In this document: piece by piece, positions 38,923 to 47,305 of the stretch
Layout: each line of letters opens with the position of its first letter
Numbering within the stretch: position 1 is the first letter of the stretch
NCBI RefSeq assembly: GCF_008080435.1
Contig: NZ_VRKN01000001.1
Span: forward strand, 558,001 to 622,000
Direction of reading: 5' to 3'
DNA length: 64,000 bases
Origin: Enterobacter asburiae
Lineage (GTDB): Bacteria; Pseudomonadota; Gammaproteobacteria; Enterobacterales; Enterobacteriaceae
Translations under genes and position numbers: made by a program
Notes under the pieces: model-generated
The model's database searches: none
What the model was told of the DNA's origin: nothing
What the model saw: only the letters and a program-made list of their open reading frames with translations

Positions 38923-40446
38923 ATGGCACAGGTCATTAATACCAACGCGCTGAGCCTGATGGCTCAGAACAACCTGAACAAATCTCAGAGCCAGCTGGGT
39001 ACGGCAATTCAGCGTCTCTCTTCCGGTATGCGTATCAACAGCGCAAAAGACGATGCGGCAGGTCTGGCGATTTCTAACCGCTTCACTTCCTCTATCCGCG
39101 GTATGACCCAGGCGGCGCGTAACGCCAACGACGGTATCTCCCTGGCGCAGACCACCGAAGGCGCGCTGGAAGAAGTGACCGAAAACATGCAGCGTATCCG
39201 TGAGCTGACGGTGCAGGCGAAAAACGGCACCAACTCCGCAAGCGACCTGGACTCCATCAAGAAAGAGATCGGTACCCGTCTGGAAGAAATTGGCCGCGTA
39301 GCGGAAACCACTAACTTCAACGGCGTCAAAGTGTTCGACGGCTCTAAAGAAAATATCACCATTCAGATCGGTGATAAGGACGAAGATACTATCGATATCA
39401 AGCTGAGCAAGCTGGATATGGAAACGTTGGGTCTGGACGAGTTCATGGCCGACTTTGCGGGTATTGGTATTACAGTGAGTGGCGCGGGCATTACCGAAGC
39501 GAGCCAGTTTGAAGGTCAGGGGAAAGATGCTCCTGCCGATACAGAGTTTGAAGCTACCAAACTTGGTGTTCCTGGTGCTGACGCTTCAACAGCGAAATAT
39601 AAAATGGTATCAGCAGATCGTGACAAAATCATTGCCGCAGCGGACGATGTTACTGGTACCGCTGCACAGAAGAAAGTCATCACTTACGAAGAAGAGGGAA
39701 CGATCCGCTTCTTCGTTGCCAATGAAACAACAAATGAAGTACAGGAAGTTACACTTGACTTAAAAATCACTGCTGGTCCTCCTGAAAAAGTTGAATTCAA
39801 CACCGATCCAGCTAAAGGTGATTTACTGGGCGCCGCAGATGCAGACATGCTTCTGAAGGGCCCAACTAGCCTCGGCGACACTAAGCGTATTAGAGCAGGC
39901 GATACCATCAACGCTGACGGCGCAGATATTACCCTTGATAAAGCTATGCTGGAGGCTATTTCTACAGACGTGTTCGGCGCTGACCTCGCGACCTCTGGAA
40001 TGAAAATGTACTCCGTATCGGGTGCAGCGGCAGACACCTTCTACGCAATGGATAACACTGGTAAGGTTATGGAGTTCCAGCTGGATAACACCGGAGCAGT
40101 AACCGGTGTACCTGCTGAAGCCCGTAATGCAGATGCTGATTTCATCGCGAAAGAATCCAGCCGACTGGCTTCCGAAGACCTGCTGGAACGACTGGATAAT
40201 GCACTGACCACCGTTGCAGACTTCCGTGCCGACCTGGGTGCCGTTCAGAACCGTTTCAGCTCCATCATTGCGAACCTGAACACCAACATCATCAACACCA
40301 CCGAAGCGCGCTCCCGTATTCAGGACGCCGACTTCTCTGTTGAAGTGTCTGCCATGAGCCGTGCAAACATCCTGCAGCAGGCAGGTGTGTCCGTACTGGC
40401 TCAGGCCAACCAGGTTCCGCAGAACGTGCTGTCCCTGCTGCGTTAA
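38923..40446 (+). CDS. fliC: flagellin FliC
   Basis: A 507-residue filament subunit. The N-terminal D0/D1 part ([40 protein letters not shown]) and C-terminal part ([48 protein letters not shown]) are strongly conserved. Residues about 175-425 form the surface-exposed variable domain and use codons less like the ends, with a lower GC feel. The conserved TLR5 region ([13 protein letters not shown]) is canonical. AAGGA precedes the ATG. Confidence 0.97.
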   Translation: MAQVINTNALSLMAQNNLNKSQSQLGTAIQRLSSGMRINSAKDDAAGLAISNRFTSSIRGMTQAARNANDGISLAQTTEGALEEVTENMQRIRELTVQAKNGTNSASDLDSIKKEIGTRLEEIGRVAETTNFNGVKVFDGSKENITIQIGDKDEDTIDIKLSKLDMETLGLDEFMADFAGIGITVSGAGITEASQFEGQGKDAPADTEFEATKLGVPGADASTAKYKMVSADRDKIIAAADDVTGTAAQKKVITYEEEGTIRFFVANETTNEVQEVTLDLKITAGPPEKVEFNTDPAKGDLLGAADADMLLKGPTSLGDTKRIRAGDTINADGADITLDKAMLEAISTDVFGADLATSGMKMYSVSGAAADTFYAMDNTGKVMEFQLDNTGAVTGVPAEARNADADFIAKESSRLASEDLLERLDNALTTVADFRADLGAVQNRFSSIIANLNTNIINTTEARSRIQDADFSVEVSAMSRANILQQAGVSVLAQANQVPQNVLSLLR

Positions 40447-40498
40447 TCCGTAACAAACCACCTTACATTATCATTACGCGCGTGCCTCACGCGCGGTT

Positions 40499-40523
40499 GC
40501 CCTCCCTGGTGGAGGGCTTTTTT
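40499..40523 (+). terminator. Rho-independent terminator of fliC
   Basis: GCCCTCC-CTGGT-GGAGGGC, a 7-bp perfect stem, then six T, 52 nt after the fliC stop. A GC-rich ACGCGCG/CGCGCGG pairing lies just before it. Confidence 0.92.
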
Positions 40524-40538
40524 ACGTCTGCGGTTTTC

Positions 40539-40844
40539 TCAGCGTGATGTGAGGTAAGGCTCCTTCACGAACTCTGCAATCAGATACACCATATCGTGCA
40601 GTAATCCCCTTAACGATTGAGCCACACTCTGTGGAAGGGTATTCCCCAGTATCGCCTGCGCCAGAGCTTGCGCATAATTAACCGATGTGGCCGTATCCTG
40701 CCAGCTATCAGGCATACAGGACTTCGTGGCTTCACCTGCAATAAGTTGTTCTATCAAATGCGGTGGCAGGTCGTCGTCACACAGTCGTTCCAGCACCCCA
40801 AGGGCATGGAGTAAGCGTCCGCATAATGCATTGCGTTCGTTCAT
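40539..40844 (-). CDS. small helical protein of unknown function next to fliC
   Basis: A 101-residue reading frame, convergent with fliC. I do not recognise it. It looks helical and acidic near the N-terminus (LLHALGVLERLCDDDLPPHLIEQL) with three Cys and no signal peptide or TM segment. ATG 40844 follows GAGG at about 8 nt, which supports real translation; a GTG at 40853 is the alternative. It lies inside the pair of 153-bp repeats with the flagellin genes, so it may travel with them. A chaperone or flagellin-related role is possible but unsupported. Confidence 0.6.
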   Translation of the reverse strand: MNERNALCGRLLHALGVLERLCDDDLPPHLIEQLIAGEATKSCMPDSWQDTATSVNYAQALAQAILGNTLPQSVAQSLRGLLHDMVYLIAEFVKEPYLTSR

Positions 40845-40976
40845 ATCAGCCACCTCAAACAGATCGGCAGTGGCCGGGAGTGGTAGCCCGATGAGGTGTT
40901 GAATAAAGTTATCGTGTGAAGATGAATGAGAGAGAGTGGACAGGATTGCGAGGCGCCTTCCAGATCCTCGCCGGGT

Positions 40977-41129
40977 GGCGGCGATTGAGCTGCCATGGCA
41001 CGTCCACTGGTCATGTCGTTACTGAGTAGCAAGGGACATAAAGTGAACGGAATGACCACCAGAGCCGTATGTTCCCCCTCACCCCAGCCCTCTCCCTCAA
41101 GGGAGAGGGGGTCGTCCGTGCCGGCATTA
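40977..41129 (+). repeat. 153-bp direct repeat, right copy
   Basis: Same orientation and length as 36144-36296, 8 mismatches. Includes CCCTCTCCC-TCAA-GGGAGAGGG at 41088-41109. It lies in the 353-bp gap between the small unknown gene and the downstream receptor gene; the rest of that gap is GC-rich with no frame and a GCGCCGCCGGGC stretch near the receptor 3' end. Confidence 0.9.
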
Positions 41130-41197
41130 TTTTGTGGGGAACCCGTAGGCCCGTGCAAGCGCAGCGCCGCCGGGCAATTCTCACAGAGGATACCGAA

Positions 41198-43093
41198 TCA
41201 AACCTTAAACCGCTTCACCACGCTTTCCAGCTCTGCGGCCTGCTCCTCCATCGCCCTCGCCGTCGTCGACACGTCCGCCACCAGCGTGGCGTTCTGCTGG
41301 GTCGCGCCTTCAAGCTGACAGACCGCCACGTTAACCTGCTCAATACCGACGCTCTGCTCGCGGCTGGCGGTTTTGACCTGCTCCATCAGGGCAGAAACCT
41401 CGTGTACGGAGCCCACCAGCGTATTCATGGTTTCCCCTGCCTGCTGCACCAGACGGCTACCGTCCTGCACGCCCGTTACCGCGTCGTTAATCAGCTGGCG
41501 GATCTCTTTCGCAGAGCTGGCAGAGCGCAGGGCCAGGCTTCGCACCTCGGATGCCACCACGGCGAAGCCGCGTCCCTGCTCGCCTGCGCGCGCGGCTTCA
41601 ACCGCCGCATTCAGGGCCAGGATATTGGTCTGATACGCAATACCGTCGATCACCCCGACGATGTCGGTAACGCGTAACGATGACGCTTCGATATGATTCA
41701 TCTTCTCCACCGCGGCATTCATCAGCGTCGCACCCTGTTGCGCCACCGTGGCCGCCTGCGTGGCAAGCCTGTCGGCATGTTCCGCGTTGTCCGCGTTATT
41801 ACCCACGATGCCGGCAATCTGTTCCATCGACGCCGCCGTCTGCGTCAGGGAGGCGGACTGCTCTTCGGTGCGTGACGAAAGCGCCACATTGCCGTTTGCA
41901 ATCTCATGGGATGCCGCCGCAATCGTGCGCGTGCTCGCCCCCACCTGCTGTAACAACCCCTGCAGATAACGCATAAACGTATTCACGCTGACGGCGATGG
42001 CGTTCAGTTCCCGGGTGCGGCTCTCCGGCAGACGGAGGGTCAGATCGGCCCCGCCAGCAGATAGCGTGGCAAGACGATCGCTCACGGTCAGGAGATTGCG
42101 CATCATAAAACGCACGGTCAGGATCATTGCGCCACCCAGTAACAGCAGCAGCGGGATCTGTACCGTCCCCAGGCGCACCAGGATAGAGCGGGACTGCTGG
42201 GTTAGCAGGTGACTTGGGGTGTCGGTTGCCACAAACCACGGGCTGCCGGCAATGGGAGAGACAAAGATGGTGTGTTCGCCATCGTCGGCGTCGTAGGTCT
42301 GCTCGCTGTAGCCGCCGCTGGACTGCGCCAGCATCGCCTGCAGAATGGCGATCTCGTGTCCGGGCAGGTCATTAATATTTGTCAGTTGCGGCGTGGTGTC
42401 GGTGGCGCGGCTGTAACCAATAATTTTGCCATTGGCCTCGACAATCAGCACGCCGCCCTGCAGAGGCTCCGCTATCTTGCGCGCAAGCTCATTAAAGAAG
42501 CCCAGCGTGACGTCCAGCGTTGCCACGCCCCACAGCTGACCGTCGCGCCAGAGAGGCATCGCACAGTTGGTTCTCGGCTGCGGGCTGGCGGCGTCCATAT
42601 AGGCATCAGCCCAGACGCACTCTCCTTTTGCAGCACGCATTCCTGCCTTAAACCACGGTTGTTGCCAGTACGCGGGCGCATCCGGCTGATTCCACGTGGT
42701 GTTCAGCTGGAGCTGGTTCTGCTTGTCTCTGGCATAAAAGGTGCTGTGTTTCTCGATTCCCGGCTCGCGCATTCCCGGCAGCGGCCATACGCCGCCGCCA
42801 AAAAGGGTGCTGTCACCGTTCTGGTTAACCAGCGCGGGAAGCAGACGGTCTATTTGCGCGCTGTCGAGCTGCGCCACGGTCTCCGTCAGCCCGCGCTGTT
42901 GAGCCTGTACGCGCGACATCAGCTGCGTCACGGCGGCGGTTTGCTCGTTGATTTGATAGTGCACGCGCTGGTACTCGTCTTTCAGCAAGGCAGGCGCAAT
43001 GAAATGCATTACAACCCACAGGGTCAGGGCAGTCAGTAAGATAAAGAAAGCAGAGACCAGCAATATGGCTCTGCTTTGAAGGGACGAAAACAT
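41198..43093 (-). CDS. methyl-accepting chemotaxis protein with Cache-type sensor
   Basis: A 631-residue receptor. TM1 at about 9-32, then a long periplasmic region of about 270 residues that looks like a double Cache domain (YWQQPWFKAGM, GQLWGVATLDVTLGFFNELA, GGVLIVEANGKIIGYS), TM2 near 305-327, HAMP, and an intact signalling tip NILALNAAVEAARAGEQGRGFAVVASEVRSLA. No WETF tail is present, so it would rely on another receptor for CheR tethering. Two periplasmic Cys (GECVWADA and RTNCAMP) may form a disulfide. It is 24 nt after a shorter paralog. Ligand unknown. Confidence 0.92.
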   Translation of the reverse strand: MFSSLQSRAILLVSAFFILLTALTLWVVMHFIAPALLKDEYQRVHYQINEQTAAVTQLMSRVQAQQRGLTETVAQLDSAQIDRLLPALVNQNGDSTLFGGGVWPLPGMREPGIEKHSTFYARDKQNQLQLNTTWNQPDAPAYWQQPWFKAGMRAAKGECVWADAYMDAASPQPRTNCAMPLWRDGQLWGVATLDVTLGFFNELARKIAEPLQGGVLIVEANGKIIGYSRATDTTPQLTNINDLPGHEIAILQAMLAQSSGGYSEQTYDADDGEHTIFVSPIAGSPWFVATDTPSHLLTQQSRSILVRLGTVQIPLLLLLGGAMILTVRFMMRNLLTVSDRLATLSAGGADLTLRLPESRTRELNAIAVSVNTFMRYLQGLLQQVGASTRTIAAASHEIANGNVALSSRTEEQSASLTQTAASMEQIAGIVGNNADNAEHADRLATQAATVAQQGATLMNAAVEKMNHIEASSLRVTDIVGVIDGIAYQTNILALNAAVEAARAGEQGRGFAVVASEVRSLALRSASSAKEIRQLINDAVTGVQDGSRLVQQAGETMNTLVGSVHEVSALMEQVKTASREQSVGIEQVNVAVCQLEGATQQNATLVADVSTTARAMEEQAAELESVVKRFKV

Positions 43094-43117
43094 AATAATG
43101 AACTCTGTAATAATGTA

Positions 43118-44290
43118 TTAAACGGACGGGCTGCCCGCGCGCTGAAGTAAGGTATTCGCGACCGTATAGACCTCTTCAATCAGCACGCTGTTGTTATGTG
43201 CCACCGACGGTGCGCCGCTCTGCGCCTGCATCATGGCGTCTTCAATCAACGCCCGTAGCTCTTTTGAGGAGCGTGCACAGCGGCTGGCCAGGTTACGCGA
43301 CTCCACGGCAAAGACGCCCTCTTCGTGATGCAACGAATAGCTGTATGCCCGGCTGGCAAGCTGAACCAGCGCCCCGCTGCTGTCGGCAATGCTTAACGCC
43401 GCGTCGTGCAGGGTGTTCATCGCCTGGACCACGCCCGTAGCACTTTCGCTCAGGGTTGCCAGCAGGTTCGCGTTGGCCTCCGGGATCCATAACAAGCGTT
43501 CGTTCTCCTGGGCAATGGCGGTGGCGGCACGGGCAATCACGCTGACCTGCTCCCCCACCTCCTGCATCAGCGGCGGCAGAAAGGCCCCGTGTTCAGATTT
43601 CAGCTGTGACGGGAGTTCTTCGTTAAGGCGGGATAGGTGCAGGTTGAGGCTGCGCAGCAGCGTCAGGGTGGAGACCAGCAGCAGCGCGGCCAGCGGCCAC
43701 GGTTTATGCAGGAGAATGCCAGGACGTTCACCCATGCGGCGGGTCGGGACGTCAATGGCCAGCAGCCAGGTGGTGGCGGCAATGGGGATCACCACCAGAG
43801 TATGCTCGCCGCTGGCGCTGCGAAAACAGGTATGACGCAGCCCCTCGCCCGACTGCGACAGCAGCGAGCGCAGCGGCACCGCCATCGGCAGGTCGGTATC
43901 GTTCAGCGACTGCACGTTCGGCGCCCCGGCGGCATCGCCAATGATGCGGCCGGTATCTTCCACAATCCAGACGCGACCGCCGAGACGCTCCCCCATCTCT
44001 TTGACCAGCGCATTGAAGAACTGTCGGCTGGACCCGCTCTCCTCCGCGATATCCGTGTCGCCGGGGGCACTTTTATCCAGCGCAAAGCTTTTGAGGGTGA
44101 CCACGCTTTCGGTCATTGAGCGCTGCTGCGCTTCAACCCGATCGAGCTGCTCCCGCAGCTGAGAGGCCAGGGCATCGACCTGCGAGCGCAGACGCTGCCC
44201 CTCGGTGCGAATAAACCAGGGCATTAACCCGGACTGCACCAGAATAAGTAAGGTAATAAAAATAATGACCAGTATGACGGTAAAAACCAT
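43118..44290 (-). CDS. degenerate chemoreceptor-like protein, paralog of its neighbour
   Basis: A 390-residue membrane protein. TM1 at about 3-24, a single Cache-like periplasmic unit, TM2 near 205-225 and a shortened coiled-coil cytoplasmic part. FFNALVKEMGERLGGRVWIVEDTGRIIG and ASGEHTLVVIPIAATTWLLAIDVP align with the neighbour's second Cache unit, so the two genes are paralogs, this one lacking the first unit. The signalling tip is lost: AYSYSLHHEEGVFAVESRNLA stands where the E-AARAGEQGRGFAVVA core should be. The frame is open throughout. ATG 44290 fits the TM start; a GTG at 44332 is an alternative. Expected CheA/CheW contacts are missing. Confidence 0.8.
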   Translation of the reverse strand: MVFTVILVIIFITLLILVQSGLMPWFIRTEGQRLRSQVDALASQLREQLDRVEAQQRSMTESVVTLKSFALDKSAPGDTDIAEESGSSRQFFNALVKEMGERLGGRVWIVEDTGRIIGDAAGAPNVQSLNDTDLPMAVPLRSLLSQSGEGLRHTCFRSASGEHTLVVIPIAATTWLLAIDVPTRRMGERPGILLHKPWPLAALLLVSTLTLLRSLNLHLSRLNEELPSQLKSEHGAFLPPLMQEVGEQVSVIARAATAIAQENERLLWIPEANANLLATLSESATGVVQAMNTLHDAALSIADSSGALVQLASRAYSYSLHHEEGVFAVESRNLASRCARSSKELRALIEDAMMQAQSGAPSVAHNNSVLIEEVYTVANTLLQRAGSPSV

Positions 44291-44404
44291 GACTTTAGCG
44301 CCTGTTCTTTTACGGCAGCACAACGCTGCCACTACAGGACGCTATTTTATTATGCAGGGGTCAGGAAATATGCTCTTCAAACCGTTGATAACCGCGCACT
44401 TCTG

Positions 44405-44896
44405 TTATCCCTCAACAAAAACAATCTTGCGCACGTTCTGCCAGCGTTTAACCAGCCAGCCATCGAGGCTGTAGAGCGTTCCGCCCCAGGTGATGAGCAG
44501 CAGGCACAGCACCATATACAGCGTCTCGGGCAGATAAAAGAGCCAGCTCAGCCACGCCATCAGATTCAGCCCCTGAGGAATGGTGTAGATACCGATCGTC
44601 ACCAGCGCCACGGTGCTGATAATGCACAAAATCAGCGCGCTCAGGCGGGTGAACAGCCCCAGCGTCAGCAGCAAGCCCATGGTGCATTCCAGGAAAGCCA
44701 CCACCACCGCCATGAGCGCCGGGAACGGGATCCCCGCGTCGGTCATGGTATCCACCATCAGCAGCTGGTTTTCGGGCACAAATAATTTATTAAACCCGGC
44801 AGTAAAGAAAAATATGCCGAGCACCAGGCGACAGAGTAAAACCGGAAACATGGCCGGGGCATCAGACGTGTGTAAAAAACCTTTTAGCGTTAACAT
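44405..44896 (-). CDS. DoxX-family membrane protein
   Basis: A 163-residue inner-membrane protein with four hydrophobic segments. LLCRLVLGIFFFTAGFNKLF near the start and FLECTMGLLLTLGLFTRLSALIL are typical of the DoxX/DoxD family, whose members take part in quinone- or thiol-linked redox reactions; many have no known role. ATG 44896 has AAGGA 6 nt upstream. It may be co-transcribed with the two receptor genes (114-bp gap). It is not a normal part of flagellar loci. Confidence 0.85.
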   Translation of the reverse strand: MLTLKGFLHTSDAPAMFPVLLCRLVLGIFFFTAGFNKLFVPENQLLMVDTMTDAGIPFPALMAVVVAFLECTMGLLLTLGLFTRLSALILCIISTVALVTIGIYTIPQGLNLMAWLSWLFYLPETLYMVLCLLLITWGGTLYSLDGWLVKRWQNVRKIVFVEG

Positions 44897-45248
44897 CAAT
44901 CTTCCTTGTTAATAAAGACAGTAGAGCAAATTCAATAAGTTGTATTTTAATCAGTATAAATTGCCCTCCCCCGTTGGCAACCGTTCGTACGGCCTCCTCC
45001 ACAAAATTAATAACTTTATTTACATTAATTTATATTAAGTCGATGTGTTTATTGCGTGTCATTATCAATAACAGACGATAAATAACCTTATTTAATCTGT
45101 GGTCGTTATTACTTTATAGTTGCAAAAAGATGAAGTAAGACATAAAAAGCATGTCGCTCTGGTCATCCGCTAGCAATAAAGTGTGTTCGTAACTATTAAT
45201 TACAAGAGCCAGAAGCGATATCCATTACACCAGAAGAATCATATAATT
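44897..45248. promoter_or_regulatory. AT-rich divergent region between doxX and the ToxR-like gene
   Basis: 352 bp, strongly AT-rich, no coding frame. It should hold promoters in both directions. GTAA-CTATTAA-TTAC near 45189-45203 is a short dyad, and TTATT-ACTTTAT-type repeats occur near 45008 and 45105. These are possible binding sites for the adjacent regulator, but nothing here is decisive. Confidence 0.5.
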
Positions 45249-46031
45249 ATGCTTAACAACATCGCGATTGGAACGTCAGTGACGCTGGATCTTCAGGCGC
45301 GCATCCTTGCCCGCCAGGACGGAGAAGAAACGGTCACCCTGCCGCAAAGTGCCTGTCTGTGTCTCGCCGCTCTGGTCGAGGCACAGGGCGAGGTGCTTTC
45401 ACAGGAACAGCTGATGGAGATTGGCTGGCGTAGCGCGGGCGTCGAAGTGACCGAAAACAGCGTGCGTGTGATGATCACCAAACTGCGTCGCGCCCTGGCG
45501 CAGCTGGACGTACAGGAGAGCATCACCCTGGTCGCCGTCACGCGCAGCGGCTACCGCCTGCTGGTGCGGGAAGCTGACAGTGAGCCGCCTGCGCTGGAGA
45601 AGCCGCAGCCTGAACCGGCAAACGCGTCTCCCGTTACCCCTCCCCGCCCCCGCACCGGGTTAAAACCGAAGGTGTTCGCCGCCCTGGGCGGTCTGCTTAC
45701 CGGCCTGGTTATCGCCCTGGTGCTGCGCAGCGTGTTGGATTTCAGCCCCCAGCCGCTGCACTTCGTGCGCTGGAGTGGCCCCGGCATCCCACCGGGGTCA
45801 GAGGTGATGGTGCAAAGTGACAAGCAGTCACAGCGGGACCTGATTACCGCCACGCTGCAAACCTATACCCGCCACGTGCTGGACAGGCGTCCCGGCGAAA
45901 AGCCCGCCGCCGTGCTGTACGTGACCACCGGGTCAGAAAAAATGAGTAAGTTCCAGGGACTTATTGCCTGCCAACAACCCTTTAAGGATGCCGGGAATGA
46001 CTGCGAATCGTTCTATTTTCGCCATTATTAA
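45249..46031 (+). CDS. ToxR/CadC-like membrane-bound winged-helix regulator
   Basis: A 260-residue protein. Residues 1-106 form an OmpR-type winged helix (EVLSQEQLMEIGWRSAGVEV, TENSVRVMITKLRRALAQLD, LVAVTRSGYRLLV). A Pro-rich linker covers 112-136, one TM segment 142-164, and a periplasmic domain of about 95 residues with Cys241 and Cys252. This is the ToxR/CadC layout: a DNA-binding domain held at the membrane and a periplasmic sensor. ATG 45249 gives a normal domain start but a weak ribosome site. Its 3' end overlaps the next gene by 35 nt. The target and signal are unknown. Confidence 0.82.
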   Translation: MLNNIAIGTSVTLDLQARILARQDGEETVTLPQSACLCLAALVEAQGEVLSQEQLMEIGWRSAGVEVTENSVRVMITKLRRALAQLDVQESITLVAVTRSGYRLLVREADSEPPALEKPQPEPANASPVTPPRPRTGLKPKVFAALGGLLTGLVIALVLRSVLDFSPQPLHFVRWSGPGIPPGSEVMVQSDKQSQRDLITATLQTYTRHVLDRRPGEKPAAVLYVTTGSEKMSKFQGLIACQQPFKDAGNDCESFYFRHY

Positions 46032-46521
46032 ATCACCGCTGACCCTGCTGTTTATCGGCGGGCTGGCGGTCGGGCTCGGGGGGATCGCGCTGTACGACTT
46101 TTCCACCGCGCCGCATAAAAAGGTCTGCGTTGCGCCGACCTCTTACTACACCATTGAGGACGACAACAACGCCACGCTGACACGCGGGATCTACCGCTCT
46201 TATCGCGACGGTCTGTTCAATGGTCACACGACCTACATTGGCGGCATCAGCCACTTTAAAGACGGCATACTGGCGGGACGTCCGACGTCGGTGAACCGCG
46301 AGGTACGCTATGACGTGGATTTCTCCGGCAAGCGTGTTCATCTGAACGTCACCAGCCAGCATCGCAAGCTGGGCGATCAAAGCACCGACCAGGACGTCAG
46401 GGATTATATCTTCCCGCAGATCGCGCCGGGTGAAGTGGCAACGAGTACCCTTTATCTGCTGGACGACAAAGTGCTGGCATCCGGGACGGAGACCGTCGCC
46501 CGCATCGCCTGCATGAACTGA
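45997..46521 (+). CDS. small bitopic periplasmic partner of the ToxR-like regulator
   Basis: A 174-residue protein with a TM segment at about 12-33 and a periplasmic domain of some 140 residues. Two Cys (44 and 172) could pair. No family is recognised from sequence. The overlap with the upstream regulator gene, the single N-terminal TM and the size are those of ToxS-like effectors (compare ToxRS, or YqeI/YqeJ of E. coli), which stabilise the regulator's periplasmic domain. GGGA precedes the ATG. It ends 4 bp from the fliR stop on the opposite strand. Confidence 0.7.
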   Translation: MTANRSIFAIIKSPLTLLFIGGLAVGLGGIALYDFSTAPHKKVCVAPTSYYTIEDDNNATLTRGIYRSYRDGLFNGHTTYIGGISHFKDGILAGRPTSVNREVRYDVDFSGKRVHLNVTSQHRKLGDQSTDQDVRDYIFPQIAPGEVATSTLYLLDDKVLASGTETVARIACMN

Positions 46522-46525
46522 ACGG

Positions 46526-47305
46526 CTATACCAGCGCCTGAATCAGACCCTCCAGGGTGTCAAACCCGAGGGTCATCAGGCGTTCAAAGAACGGAGCCAG
46601 CGTCTCGGCGATCAGGAACAGGGCCAGCATGCCAAAGGTGAGCGTCAGCGGGAAGCCAATCACGAAGATGGAAAGCTGCGGCGTCAGGCGGTTTAACAGC
46701 CCGAGAATAAAGTTAATGCACAGCAGCAGGGCAATGACCGGTAGACCCAGTAATAACCCCTGACTGAAGATCATCCCCGCATGGGTCACCAGATAGAGAA
46801 ACCCTCCCGCATGCAGCGGTGTGCCATCAACCGGCAGCGCCTGAAACGTCTCCGCCAGCAGCGCCAGCAGCCAGAGATGACCGTTGAACGCCAGGAACAG
46901 CAGGGTCACCAGCAGGTTAAGAAAGCGGGAAATCACCGGGCTGTTGCCCGCACCGGGGTCAAAGAAGGTGGCGAACGATAATCCCATCTGCATGCCGATA
47001 ATTTCGCCAGACATGCGCACGGCGGCAAACAGCAGTTGCAGCGTCAGCCCCATCGCCGCGCCGATAATCACCTGCTTCGCCAGCACCCAGACGCCTTCCC
47101 AGGAATAAAGGCCCACCTGTGCATCGGGCAGCGTACCACCAATCAGGATCGCCGTCAGCAGCGCCAGACAGGCGCGCAGCCGGGCATTCACCGCCTTCTC
47201 ACCGAATATCGGCGCGACGTGCAGCAGCGCGCCGATGCGTACCATAATAAAAAAATAGTGGCTGACCAGCCCGTAGAGCTGGTCGAGAGGAAGTCCGAAG
47301 GCCAT
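46526..47305 (-). CDS. fliR: flagellar export gate protein FliR
   Basis: A 259-residue polytopic protein (E. coli 261) of the type III export gate with FliP and FliQ. Segments MVRIGALLHVAPIFGEKAVNARLR and GEIIGMQMGLSFATFFDPGAGN are characteristic. It shares one nucleotide with the fliQ stop and ends the long leftward fliF-R operon. Confidence 0.96.
   Translation of the reverse strand: MAFGLPLDQLYGLVSHYFFIMVRIGALLHVAPIFGEKAVNARLRACLALLTAILIGGTLPDAQVGLYSWEGVWVLAKQVIIGAAMGLTLQLLFAAVRMSGEIIGMQMGLSFATFFDPGAGNSPVISRFLNLLVTLLFLAFNGHLWLLALLAETFQALPVDGTPLHAGGFLYLVTHAGMIFSQGLLLGLPVIALLLCINFILGLLNRLTPQLSIFVIGFPLTLTFGMLALFLIAETLAPFFERLMTLGFDTLEGLIQALV

Noticed and set aside
40887-40894. CCCGATGA on the + strand near the small unknown gene, resembling the sigma-28 -10
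   Set aside because: No matching -35 at N11 (CAGTGGCC) and no rightward gene follows before the convergent receptor gene.
36107-41129. Repeats as ends of an insertion sequence or transposon
   Set aside because: No transposase frame, no target-site duplication seen, and the interior is made of flagellar genes; repeat-mediated recombination is the simpler reading.
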